The position numbers were made by a program, and so were the translations under genes. The notes under the pieces are model-generated. The model worked only from the letters and a program-made list of their open reading frames with translations, was not told the origin of the DNA and ran no database searches. From NCBI GenBank assembly GCA_031272245.1, contig JAISUE010000004.1:1-59189 (forward strand): DNA of 59,189 bases, given 5' to 3'. The stretch comes from Bacteroidales bacterium. GTDB taxonomy: Bacteria > Bacteroidota > Bacteroidia > Bacteroidales > P3. Positions 51,233 through 59,189 of this stretch are shown here, piece by piece. How positions within the stretch are numbered: the first letter of the stretch is position 1; each line of letters starts with the position of its first letter.

Positions 51233-53854
51233 TTACAGTTGAGTTTTCAACAATTTAATTTTTTCCTGTGCATCAGCATATTTTTTCTTTTCTCCTTCAA
51301 CAACGGATTGCGGAGCTTTAGATATGAAATTTTCATTATTCAATTTCTTTGATACGCTTGCCATAAATCCTTCCAAATATGCTATCTCTTCCATTATTTT
51401 CTTTTTTTCTTCTTCCTTATTTATATTGTCGCCAAGCAATATAAACAATTCAAAATGTCCAATAAGTTTAGTTGCAGCTTCATCTATTGTTTTGGAAGTT
51501 GCTGCAGGCTTGTTTACATTTGCGAGCTTCAGTATTATATCGCCATATTTATCAACAAAATCATTTGCTTTTTCTCCCTTAATAAATAAAGGTAAAGTTA
51601 CTTTTGGACTTATGTTTTTCTCATTGCGAATTGAACGAACAGCAATAATAATATCCTGCATCAAGGTGAAATCATCTAACAATGTTTGAGAGTAGTCTTT
51701 GGCTTTTGGCATTTGGGAGAGCATTATTGTTTCATTGTCTTTTCTTGCGTCTAACAAGTGCCAAACTTCTTCTGTAAGGAAAGGCATAAACGGATGCAGT
51801 ATCTGCATTACATTAGAGAAAATATTTAGTGTTGAGATGTATGTGGTTCGGTCTATTGGCTTGCCATATTCAGGTTTTATTATTTCCAAATACCATGAAC
51901 AGAAATCATCCCATATAAATTTATATATTTTCATTAAGGCTTCAGATAAACGATATTTGCAGAAATCATCATCAACTTCTGTTATAACCGAATTAAATTT
52001 TTCATTTATCCATTTAACAGCAATGGCTGAAGTTTGTAATTGAGCGGCGTCTGTAATTGTCCATCCTTTTATTAACCGCATAGCGTTCCATATTTTATTG
52101 GCAAAATTTCTCCCCTGTTCACAATAACTTTCGTCAAAAGGAAGGTCATTTCCGGCAGGAGAAGCCATGAGCATACCCATTCGGACACCGTCTGCTCCAT
52201 ATTGCTCTATTAATTTTACCGGATCGGGACTGTTGCCTAACGATTTAGACATTTTTCTGCCAAGTTTGTCTCTCACTATACCCGTAAAATAAACGGCACG
52301 AAAAGGAATTTGTTTCCTGTATTCCAATCCCGCAATTATCATTCTTGCAACCCAGAAAAATATGATTTCAGGCGCAGTAATCAAATCGTTTGTCGGATAA
52401 TAATACTCTATTTCCCGGTTACGGGGATAACGTATGCCGTCAAAGACACTGACAGGCCAGAGCCAAGAGGAAAACCATGTATCCAAAACATCTTCGTCTT
52501 GAGTCAAATCATCAATGGTCTTAACAATATCAGGATATTTTTCTTTCGCAATTTCAAATGCCTCTTCTTTTGTCTTTGCGACCACAAACTCTCGGTTGGA
52601 CAGGTAATAGGCAGGTATTTGTTGCCCCCACCATAATTGCCTTGAGATGCACCAGTCCTTTACGTTTTCCATCCAATGTCTGTACATATTCTTGAATTTG
52701 GACGGATAAAATTTTATTTGGTCATTCATCACAACTTCTAACGCCGGTTTTGATAAATCTTCCATTTTCAAAAACCATTGTAACGAAAGTTTCGGTTCGA
52801 TGACAGCATCCGTACGCTCAGAACATCCGATTTTATTGACATAATCTTCAATTTTAGATATTAAGCCCGCCGCCTCCAGATCTTTTACTATCTGTTTCCG
52901 ACATTCAAATCGGTCTAAACCCCGATATTGCAAACCGTTTTCATTCAGTGTTGCGTCATCATTAAAAATATTGATGCTGTCCAATTTGTGTTTTATGCCG
53001 AGATTATAATCGTTGATGTCATGTGCAGGAGTGATTTTCAACGCTCCGGTGCCGAAATCCATATCAACGTATTCATCAAAAATAATATCAACAACCCGAT
53101 TGACAACAGGAACTATAACCCGTCTGCCTCTTAAATGTGTGTAGCGTTTGTCATTCGGATTTACGCAAACAGCCGTATCTCCCATGATGGTTTCGGGACG
53201 CGTAGTTGCAACTTCGATATATTCACCGTCTGTGCCGTCTATCATATATTTCAGGACATAAAGGTGAGATTTCTGCTCCTTAAATATTACCTCCTCGTCG
53301 GAGAGGGCAGTCTGAGCTTTTGGGTCCCAATTCACCATCCGAACGCCTCGATAGATAAGCCCTTTGTTATATAAATCAACGAAAACTTCTATCACGGACT
53401 CATATAAGGCTTTTTCCATCGTGAAACGGGTTCTATCCCAATCGCAGGACGCTCCCAACTTTTTTAATTGCTCTAAAATTATACCCCCGTGCTTCTCTTT
53501 CCATTGCCATGCGTGAGAAAGGAACTCCTCTCTCGTTAAATCTTTTTTACTTATTCCTGTCTCCTTCAATTTGGCTACAACTTTTGCTTCCGTAGCGATG
53601 GATGCATGGTCGGTTCCCGGAACCCAGCAGGCATTTTTGCCAATCATCCTTGCTCTCCGAACTAAAACATCCTGAATTGTATTGTTTAGCATGTGACCCA
53701 TGTGAAGGACCCCGGTCACATTTGGCGGCGGAATAACGACTGTATATGGTTCGCGGGCGTCAGGTTCGGAGTGAAAGCATTTATTGTCTAACCAGAAGTT
53801 ATACCACTTTTTCTCTATGCTTTGAGGATTATATTTAGAAGAAATCTCGCTCAT
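51233..53854 (-). CDS. valS: Valyl-tRNA synthetase
   Basis: 873 residues, normal for ValS. It charges tRNA-Val and edits Thr. The HIGH-type motif is [15 protein letters not shown] near residue 42, the editing insert spans about 190-340 ([14 protein letters not shown]), the KMSKS loop is [14 protein letters not shown] near 535, and a C-terminal coiled coil (about 805-873, [17 protein letters not shown]) ends the protein. G+C changes inside the gene: the C-terminal third is about 30% like the surroundings, while the N-terminal third reaches 45-55%. A -7 box is at 53884-53891. Confidence 0.97.
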   Translation of the reverse strand: MSEISSKYNPQSIEKKWYNFWLDNKCFHSEPDAREPYTVVIPPPNVTGVLHMGHMLNNTIQDVLVRRARMIGKNACWVPGTDHASIATEAKVVAKLKETGISKKDLTREEFLSHAWQWKEKHGGIILEQLKKLGASCDWDRTRFTMEKALYESVIEVFVDLYNKGLIYRGVRMVNWDPKAQTALSDEEVIFKEQKSHLYVLKYMIDGTDGEYIEVATTRPETIMGDTAVCVNPNDKRYTHLRGRRVIVPVVNRVVDIIFDEYVDMDFGTGALKITPAHDINDYNLGIKHKLDSINIFNDDATLNENGLQYRGLDRFECRKQIVKDLEAAGLISKIEDYVNKIGCSERTDAVIEPKLSLQWFLKMEDLSKPALEVVMNDQIKFYPSKFKNMYRHWMENVKDWCISRQLWWGQQIPAYYLSNREFVVAKTKEEAFEIAKEKYPDIVKTIDDLTQDEDVLDTWFSSWLWPVSVFDGIRYPRNREIEYYYPTNDLITAPEIIFFWVARMIIAGLEYRKQIPFRAVYFTGIVRDKLGRKMSKSLGNSPDPVKLIEQYGADGVRMGMLMASPAGNDLPFDESYCEQGRNFANKIWNAMRLIKGWTITDAAQLQTSAIAVKWINEKFNSVITEVDDDFCKYRLSEALMKIYKFIWDDFCSWYLEIIKPEYGKPIDRTTYISTLNIFSNVMQILHPFMPFLTEEVWHLLDARKDNETIMLSQMPKAKDYSQTLLDDFTLMQDIIIAVRSIRNEKNISPKVTLPLFIKGEKANDFVDKYGDIILKLANVNKPAATSKTIDEAATKLIGHFELFILLGDNINKEEEKKKIMEEIAYLEGFMASVSKKLNNENFISKAPQSVVEGEKKKYADAQEKIKLLKTQL

Positions 53855-53883
53855 TTGTTTTATTTTTTATTTTTTACAGTTTG

Positions 53884-53891
53884 CAAAGGTA
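53884..53891 (-). promoter_or_regulatory. -7 promoter box of valS
   Basis: Minus-strand TACCTTTG, matching TAnnTTTG, 30 bp before the valS ATG. Confidence 0.5.
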
Positions 53892-54038
53892 AGAAAACTT
53901 GCAGACTTAAATAAATGCCTCAATTTTTTCCTGAAAAGTAACTGTCGGGCAGGGGATGGGGCATGGGCGGACATCTCCTGCAACTTACCGAAAGTTATTC
54001 GCCCGCGGGCGATTTAAAGAAACCGGCGGATTCAGACT

Positions 54039-54170
54039 TTCGCCCCACGCCGAAAGTCTCCTGCAATTTACGAGAAGGTTTCGCCCCACGCCGAAAGTCT
54101 CCTGCAATTTGCGAGAAGGTTTCGCCCCACGCCGAAAGTCTCCTGCAATTTACGAGAAGATTTCGCCCCC
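54039..54170. repeat. 41-bp tandem repeat, three full copies plus a partial
   Basis: Units start at 54039, 54080, 54121 and 54162 (partial), each beginning TTCGCCCCACGCCGAAAG. A decayed copy (TCTCCTGCAACTTACCGAAAG) lies just upstream at about 53977-54006. Each unit can fold: CGAAAGTCTC with GAGAAGGTTTCG around TGCAATTTAC. The period is not a multiple of three, so the ORFs that cross it are not coding. The repeats fill most of the 53855-54239 gap. Confidence 0.9.
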
Positions 54171-54175
54171 AAAAA

Positions 54176-54207
54176 TTTGTGTATTTAATATAAATTACAT
54201 ATTTTTG
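54176..54207 (+). promoter_or_regulatory. Promoter of the M28 peptidase gene
   Basis: TTTG (54176-54179), 20-bp spacer, TATTTTTG (54200-54207): a complete Bacteroidetes promoter directly after the 41-bp repeats, 32 bp before the ATG at 54240. Confidence 0.75.
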
Positions 54208-54239
54208 CCCGCAGAAAAATAACCAAGCCCGTACGAAAT

Positions 54240-55433
54240 ATGAAAAAAGTCATTTTATTTTTATCTGCAATCCTGCTGACTCTCAATATTTTTTCTCAAA
54301 CAATGAAAGAGAGCGTTTATTTCCTTGCATCGGACGAGTTGGAAGGTCGGTTTCCAATGTCAAAAGGCGATTCGCTCGCTCGCAAATATATCGTTGAGAC
54401 GTTTCTTAATAATAAAATTGTGCCGATAACACAAAACTTCACATTTTCTTTCAAACCGAGATTGGCGGAAGAGAAAATTGAGTTGCAAACCGCTAATATT
54501 TACGGTATTATACGTGGAAATGACCACAAGTTGAAGGATGAGTACGTTGTCATTGGGGCGCATTTTGATCATTTGGGCAAAAATAACACGTACAGTATGC
54601 GAAATGACAGTACGAACATTCATTATGGTGCGGACGATAATGCGTCGGGAGTTGCAATGATGTTGGAAATGGCGGGCAGATTGAGCAAAGGGAATTACGG
54701 CAGAAGTTTGATTTTTGTCGCTTTTGCGGCGGAAGAAGAGGGACTTAACGGCTCAAAGTTTTTTGTTGAAAATATGCCCGTGAATAAAGATAATGTGGTG
54801 GCGATGTTTAATTTTGACATGGTGGGAAAGTTTCGGAACAATACAATTAACGCAGGCGGCATCGGGACATCGCTTGAATCGGAGGCGATTGTGAGAAATG
54901 TTGCAAAGGAATATAATTTAAATGTAAAATTATCGTCATCGGGCATTGGGGCTTCGGATCATTCATCGTTTTATGCGTCAAACATACCCGTTTTTTTCAT
55001 ACATACGGATGCGGACACGACATATCATACTCCGTCCGATAAACCGCAATATATAAATTACTCAGGCATGGACACGATAGCCGATTTCTCTTTTGCATTG
55101 ATAGAAAATGTACTTCTGAGAGAGAATCGCCTCACGTTTCAAAGGAGTATTGACCCGCAGAATACAAATCCCTCTCGGATGAAAGTCTCACTGGGTATCA
55201 TGCCTGACCATAGCGGCACGGCGAATGGGGTAAAGGTGGATGTCGTATCAAAAAATCGTGCGGCGGACAGGGCAGGAATAAAACAGGGAGACATTATTAT
55301 TGAGATAAATAACAAAAAGGTAGGGGATTTGTACGAATATATGGAGGCATTTTCAAACGTTGAACAGGGAGAAACAATTGACGTTAAGCTAATAAGAGAA
55401 GGGAAAGAAATTGTAATCAAAGTAAAAATGTAA
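54240..55433 (+). CDS. M28 family metallopeptidase with PDZ domain
   Basis: 397 residues with a signal peptide (MKKVILFLSAILLTLNIFSQ). The M28 domain (about 22-290) has the zinc ligands in order: GAHFDHLG, GADDNASG, AAEEEGLNGS, FNFDMVGKF and a last His in YHTPSD. A PDZ domain closes the protein (about 310-397, RAADRAGIKQGDIIIEINNKKV). It is probably a periplasmic or outer-membrane aminopeptidase. The next gene starts 4 bp after the stop, so they form an operon. The gene is GC-richer (near 45-50% in places) than most of the window. Confidence 0.93.
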   Translation: MKKVILFLSAILLTLNIFSQTMKESVYFLASDELEGRFPMSKGDSLARKYIVETFLNNKIVPITQNFTFSFKPRLAEEKIELQTANIYGIIRGNDHKLKDEYVVIGAHFDHLGKNNTYSMRNDSTNIHYGADDNASGVAMMLEMAGRLSKGNYGRSLIFVAFAAEEEGLNGSKFFVENMPVNKDNVVAMFNFDMVGKFRNNTINAGGIGTSLESEAIVRNVAKEYNLNVKLSSSGIGASDHSSFYASNIPVFFIHTDADTTYHTPSDKPQYINYSGMDTIADFSFALIENVLLRENRLTFQRSIDPQNTNPSRMKVSLGIMPDHSGTANGVKVDVVSKNRAADRAGIKQGDIIIEINNKKVGDLYEYMEAFSNVEQGETIDVKLIREGKEIVIKVKM

Positions 55434-55437
55434 TGAT

Positions 55438-56196
55438 ATGAAACGAAGAATATTCTTTTGGTTGCTTGCAATCGTTTTGACGCTTGCGGCGAGTGTCTAT
55501 CAAAGGAGAACGGGTCCGACCGTTCCTGCAACAGCAACCTTAAAAATGGAAAAAGGCGATTGTGTGTTTAAGTTTCCCCGCTCTGTTTCGACCGAGGATC
55601 TTTACCTGGAAATACGGTCGTCATCCGATTTTAATTTGGCGAATGGTTTTTTGCATTGGCGATCTTATAACAGCCATGAAATATTTCGCAGTATTCCATT
55701 GTGGGAAGAGACCGGCAATTGGCTATTTGCGGATTTGCCTCCGCGACATGCCTTGGACAAGATAGAATATTATGTTACGATTAACGACACAACATTGTTC
55801 AAGGACGAACCTTTGGTTGTCAGGTATAAAGATCCTGTGCCGTCATTATGGCTTATGATTCATATAGTTTTGATGTTTTTGTCAATGCTTTTTGCGGCGT
55901 ACGGATTCATTGTCTGTTTTACGAAAAACGGCAAAGTTTACCGCTATCTCACGCTTACTCTCTGGACATTGTTTCTTGGTGGAATTGTCTTTGGGGCAAT
56001 AATTCAGAAATATGCATTTGGTGTATTTTGGACAGGTTTTCCTTTTGGGAATGATGTAACCGACAATAAGACCTTGCTGGCTTTGATAATTTTGTTGCTG
56101 GCAGTTCTATTCAGGAATAAATCATATTTTCGGTATATTTCGATGTTTGTTTTTGCGGTTATGTTTGCCGTTTATTGCATTCCACATTCCGTGTAG
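55438..56196 (+). CDS. Unknown membrane protein (252 aa)
   Basis: 252 residues. An N-terminal signal anchor (RIFFWLLAIVLTLAASVY) is followed by a soluble beta-rich domain of about 110 residues (KMEKGDCVFKFPRSVSTEDLYLEIRSS ... FADLPPRHALDKIEYYVTIND), likely outside the cytoplasm, then about four membrane helices (about 138-160, 170-192, 208-225, 230-248). It starts 4 bp after the M28 peptidase and shares its GC-richer composition. I know similar uncharacterised Bacteroidetes proteins but no function. It converges on cdaA. Confidence 0.8.
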   Translation: MKRRIFFWLLAIVLTLAASVYQRRTGPTVPATATLKMEKGDCVFKFPRSVSTEDLYLEIRSSSDFNLANGFLHWRSYNSHEIFRSIPLWEETGNWLFADLPPRHALDKIEYYVTINDTTLFKDEPLVVRYKDPVPSLWLMIHIVLMFLSMLFAAYGFIVCFTKNGKVYRYLTLTLWTLFLGGIVFGAIIQKYAFGVFWTGFPFGNDVTDNKTLLALIILLLAVLFRNKSYFRYISMFVFAVMFAVYCIPHSV

Positions 56197-56209
56197 GAGG
56201 TCGGTTGAC

Positions 56210-56998
56210 TTATTCTTTGCTGTTAAATGTGTTATCCAAGTATTCCTGTAAATAAGTAAGGGTTACATTTGTTTGTATCTTACCTGCTTCGGCTATTGAG
56301 ATAAGTCCGGTTTGTTCACTGACTATTATTGCAATGGCATCCGAATCTTCGGTTATCCCAATGGCAGAGCGATGTCTTAATCCCAATGATACGGGGATTT
56401 CATTGCTGTGGCTGACAGGTAAAATGCAACGTGCGGCTTTAATTTTGTTGTTGTCAATAATCATTGCGCCGTCGTGCAAAGGAGTGTTTTTGAAGAATAT
56501 TGTTTCTATAAGTTGGGTATTTATTTGAGCGTCTAAACTTTCTCCGCTTGTTATAATTGCCTCAAGTTTGTCAAACCTGCAAATGATTATTAAGGCTCCG
56601 CACATAGAGTTGCTCATGTGTCCGCACGCTTGAACGATTGCTGTCGAATTGAAGACTTCCCCTTTTTTGTTGTATGTTTTTCTAAACAACCATTTGTAAC
56701 GTCTGTTTGTAATGGTTTTTGAGCCAACCATATTAAGAAATTTGCGAATTTCCGGTTGAAAGATTATAATCATTGCAATAAATCCTACGGAAATGAATCC
56801 TTCCATAATTTTAGAAAGTAACTCCAAATTAAAATGTTTAGCTAAAGCCCAGAGAATATAAATGGCTATAACGCCTATGAAAATACTTTGAGCGGTCGTA
56901 CCTCGTGTGAGCTTATAAACGAGCATAAATAGTGCAATAACAAGGCAAATATCAATAATACCCCCTATTGTGAAATGAAGAATGGTTGCAATTAGCAT
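56210..56998 (-). CDS. cdaA: Diadenylate cyclase CdaA
   Basis: 262 residues: three N-terminal membrane helices (about 10-75), then a DAC domain. The active-site motifs are DGAMII near residue 170 and GLRHRSAIG near 200, which bind and join two ATP to give c-di-AMP, a second messenger for osmotic and cell-wall control. Length and layout match CdaA/DacA. A CdaR partner gene is not adjacent. A -7 box is at 57065-57072, divergent from that of the DUF4290 gene. Confidence 0.95.
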   Translation of the reverse strand: MLIATILHFTIGGIIDICLVIALFMLVYKLTRGTTAQSIFIGVIAIYILWALAKHFNLELLSKIMEGFISVGFIAMIIIFQPEIRKFLNMVGSKTITNRRYKWLFRKTYNKKGEVFNSTAIVQACGHMSNSMCGALIIICRFDKLEAIITSGESLDAQINTQLIETIFFKNTPLHDGAMIIDNNKIKAARCILPVSHSNEIPVSLGLRHRSAIGITEDSDAIAIIVSEQTGLISIAEAGKIQTNVTLTYLQEYLDNTFNSKE

Positions 56999-57064
56999 AT
57001 CTTTTTGTTTTTTAATTTTATATTTAAGTTTTTATGCAGCGTGCTTTATTAAGTTTAACGGAGG

Positions 57065-57072
57065 CAAAATTA
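57065..57072 (-). promoter_or_regulatory. -7 promoter box of cdaA
   Basis: Minus-strand TAATTTTG, matching TAnnTTTG, 67 bp before the ATG at 56998. Confidence 0.4.
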
Positions 57073-57101
57073 AGAAATTCTTATAAATAAATAAAAATTT
57101 T

Positions 57102-57109
57102 TATCTTTG
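57102..57109 (+). promoter_or_regulatory. -7 promoter box of the DUF4290-murA operon
   Basis: TATCTTTG, matching TAnnTTTG, 54 bp before the ATG at 57163. Confidence 0.5.
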
Positions 57110-57162
57110 CAATCAGAATTTTATCCAAATTTGTAAAGAAAAAAAAGAATAAAGAAAACATA

Positions 57163-57819
57163 ATGTACAATACACAAAGAAAACCATTAGTAATACCCGA
57201 ATATGGACGTAATGTTCAAAATATGATTGATCTTGCCTTAACAATGGACAACAAGGAGAAAAGAACACAGTTTGCATATCTGATAGTGGAAGCAATGAGT
57301 AGAGTAAATCCTAATGCAAAGGATACATTGGACTATCGTAGGAAACTTTGGCATCATCTTTATATTATGAGTGATTATAAGCTTGATGTTGTATCTCCTT
57401 TTGATTTGCCTCAAAAAGGGAATAATAATTTTAAGCCAAAAACACTTGGTTATAAAAGTAATACGATAAAATTTCGTCCTTATGGCAATATAATAGAACA
57501 AATGATAGAACGGGTTATTTCAATGGCTGAAGGAGAAGAAAAGGATACATTGATAGGTATGATTGCTCAACAGTTAAAACGAGCGTATTTGCTTTGGAAT
57601 GTGTCTTCGTGCGATGATGAAACTATTTTACGACATTTTGAACATTTGTCCAAAGGTCAATTAAAATTAAGAGACGATTTCAAACTTAAAAGTACAGGTG
57701 CTATTCTTGCTACACAGAACAAAAAGAAAAAGAATGGCAAAAACAACAACCTTAACAATAAACAGAGAAATAAAAACAATAAAAGTATCAACAACAGAAA
57801 AAACACTAATAACAGATAA
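57163..57819 (+). CDS. DUF4290 domain-containing protein
   Basis: 218 residues. The first about 180 are the DUF4290 domain, starting MYNTQRKPLVIPEYGRNVQN, with RKLWHHLYIMSDYKLDV near residue 65. The last about 40 residues are a low-complexity basic tail of Lys and Asn (KKKKNGKNNNLNNKQRNKNN), which may bind nucleic acid. The family is found in Bacteroidetes next to murA, as here: its stop codon overlaps the murA start (TAATG), so translation is coupled. Function is unknown; the link to murA hints at the cell envelope or division, as inference only. Confidence 0.92.
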   Translation: MYNTQRKPLVIPEYGRNVQNMIDLALTMDNKEKRTQFAYLIVEAMSRVNPNAKDTLDYRRKLWHHLYIMSDYKLDVVSPFDLPQKGNNNFKPKTLGYKSNTIKFRPYGNIIEQMIERVISMAEGEEKDTLIGMIAQQLKRAYLLWNVSSCDDETILRHFEHLSKGQLKLRDDFKLKSTGAILATQNKKKKNGKNNNLNNKQRNKNNKSINNRKNTNNR

Positions 57820-59126
57820 TGGATTCCTTTGAAATCTACGGTGGTAAAACTTTGTCAGGTTCTATTGTGCCTCAAGGTGCAAAAAATGAAGCTTTGCAGG
57901 TATTATGTGCTGTGATACTTACTGACAAGGAAGTAACTGTAAGTAACGTTCCGAATATAAGAGATGTTAATAAACTTATAGACATATTGCAGTTTATAGG
58001 GGTGAAAATAAGAAAAGAAAACGAGGATACATTTACTTTCAAATCCGACGAAATAGAAATAGATAAAATTTATACAACAGAATATGCACAGCTTTGTTCA
58101 CAATTACGTGGTTCTATTATGCTTGCGGGTGCATTTCTTGCCCGTTTTCGCCGAGCAGTTGTAGGATCTGTTGGTGGAGATAAAATAGGACGCAGGCGAG
58201 TTGATACTCATTTTGACGGGTTTGAAAAACTTGGAGCAAAATTAACATATAATTCTACAAATAATTTCTTCTTAATAGAGGGAAATCTGAAAGGAAACTA
58301 TCTTTTGCTTGATGAGGCGTCGGTAACTGGAACAGCTAATCTAATTATGGCTTCTGTTATGGCTGAAGGTTTTACGACAATATTCAATGCAGCATGTGAG
58401 CCTTATGTTGCTCAATTATGTAAAATGCTAAATTCAATGGGGGCAAAAATTAGTGGAGTTGGCTCTAATCTTTTGACAATTGAAGGAGTTTCATCTCTTA
58501 ACGGCTGCGTTCATCGTTTATTACCGGATATGATTGAGGTTGGAAGTTTCATAGGTTTGGCTGCTATCACAGCTTCTTCTTTAACAATAAAAGATGTCTG
58601 TTATGAACAGTTGGGTATTATACCTGATGTTTTTCGTCGTCTTGGAATAAGAGTGGAGTGTAAAGGCGATGATTTATTTATTCCACAACAAGATATTTAT
58701 GAAGTAGAACGTTTTAAAGATGGCTCAATTATGACTGTTGCTGATGCTCCATGGCCTGGTTTTACACCTGATTTAATAAGTATAGTATTAGTTGTTGCTA
58801 CTCAAGCTTTGGGAAGTGTTCTTATACATCAAAAGATGTTTGAAAGCCGTTTGTTCTTTGTAGATAAACTTATTGATATGGGGGCACAAATTATTTTATG
58901 TGATCCTCACCGTGCATGCGTGATAGGGTCAGCAAGACGTTATCCTTTACGCGGTGTTCGTATGACTTCGCCTGATATTCGTGCGGGAGTTGCTCTTTTG
59001 CTTGCAGCTTTATCTGCAGAAGGAAGAAGTATAATAGACAACATTGAGCAGATAGACCGTGGTTATCAAAATATAGACAAGCGTTTGCAATTATTAGGAG
59101 CAGATATTCACAGAATAAATTGCTAA
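57819..59126 (+). CDS. murA: UDP-N-acetylglucosamine 1-carboxyvinyltransferase
   Basis: 435 residues, the usual MurA size. It transfers enolpyruvate from PEP to UDP-GlcNAc, the first committed step of peptidoglycan synthesis. Landmarks: the start IYGGKTLSGSIVPQGAKNEAL, QLRGSIMLAGAFLARF near residue 92, GGDKIGRRRVDTHFDGFEKLGA near 118, and PDIRAGVALLLAALSAEG near 388. In E. coli the loop reads GCxIGxRPVDLH with Cys115 as the fosfomycin target; here the position is Asp (GGDKIGRR). This is known from Bacteroidetes, Mycobacterium and Chlamydia, and implies native fosfomycin resistance. Translationally coupled to the DUF4290 gene. Confidence 0.97.
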   Translation: MDSFEIYGGKTLSGSIVPQGAKNEALQVLCAVILTDKEVTVSNVPNIRDVNKLIDILQFIGVKIRKENEDTFTFKSDEIEIDKIYTTEYAQLCSQLRGSIMLAGAFLARFRRAVVGSVGGDKIGRRRVDTHFDGFEKLGAKLTYNSTNNFFLIEGNLKGNYLLLDEASVTGTANLIMASVMAEGFTTIFNAACEPYVAQLCKMLNSMGAKISGVGSNLLTIEGVSSLNGCVHRLLPDMIEVGSFIGLAAITASSLTIKDVCYEQLGIIPDVFRRLGIRVECKGDDLFIPQQDIYEVERFKDGSIMTVADAPWPGFTPDLISIVLVVATQALGSVLIHQKMFESRLFFVDKLIDMGAQIILCDPHRACVIGSARRYPLRGVRMTSPDIRAGVALLLAALSAEGRSIIDNIEQIDRGYQNIDKRLQLLGADIHRINC

Positions 59127-59189
59127 AATAGACAATGTAGAAAATAGAAAAATGAAATTTATGTTAGTGTAAAAGTATACTAAAAAATA

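Noticed and set aside
53956-54222. ORFs of 88 and 76 aa across the 41-bp repeats
   Set aside because: The repeat length is not a multiple of three, so each unit is read in a different frame. The frames stay open only because the unit lacks stops, and they run over the promoter of the M28 gene.

Overview
This window reads as chromosomal DNA of an AT-rich member of the Bacteroidota, most likely order Bacteroidales. Three things point there. Many genes are preceded by the Bacteroidetes -7 promoter box TAnnTTTG, sometimes with TTTG 19-20 bp upstream. Lineage-typical genes are present: glutamine synthetase III, DUF4290 next to murA, the long signal peptidase I form, and an RprY-like regulator. There is also a type IX secretion system (PorZ, plus C-terminal sorting domains). 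No tRNA, rRNA, insertion sequence, prophage or CRISPR array was recognised.

Layout. 1-6.7 kb: the start of an ECF-like sigma factor (cut by the window edge), a tiny lipoprotein, fabG and metG on the minus strand, hutI plus a TPR protein, and a cation:proton antiporter. 7-9 kb: a surface lipoprotein with an FGE/SUMF1 fold and a GC-rich C-terminal segment that looks like a diversity-generating-retroelement (DGR) variable region, then a thioesterase and purN. 9-13 kb: a minus-strand run glmS - S41 protease - tsaB. 13.3-19 kb: tamB-like gene and hemW. 19-25.5 kb: a lone methylmalonyl-CoA mutase small subunit, a non-coding stretch with a 168-bp tandem duplication of promoter plus hairpin, two unknown genes, porZ and recO. 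25.9-33.2 kb: lepB, an RprY-like response regulator lacking the phospho-acceptor Asp, a large FAD/Fe-S dehydrogenase, small unknown genes and a DUF2461 gene. 33.2-38.8 kb: pheT, two unknown genes and an aminopeptidase P. 38.9-45 kb: ridA and an M6 peptidase with a T9SS sorting domain, then a SurA-like isomerase and MoxR ATPase. 45-51.2 kb: glnN (GSIII) and two secreted glycosidases (GH29, GH2). 51.2-59.2 kb: valS, a 41-bp repeat cluster, an M28 peptidase, an unknown membrane protein, cdaA, DUF4290 and murA.

Most of the content is housekeeping: cell wall (glmS, murA, cdaA), translation (metG, pheT, valS, tsaB), envelope biogenesis and export (tamB-like, lepB, surA-like, porZ) and nitrogen metabolism (glnN, hutI). 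The accessory interest lies in non-coding structure and in one variable protein. Main observations: (1) a candidate DGR variable region in a surface lipoprotein, with no reverse transcriptase in the window; (2) four intergenic arrays of a degenerate AT-rich repeat with an exact 21-bp period; (3) a duplicated small-RNA-like unit whose hairpins show a compensatory base-pair change; (4) an overlapping antiterminator/terminator arrangement before porZ; (5) a 41-bp hairpin repeat in a GC-richer island; (6) a D-to-E phospho-site substitution in the response regulator. All functional calls come from reading motifs by eye; no database search was run.
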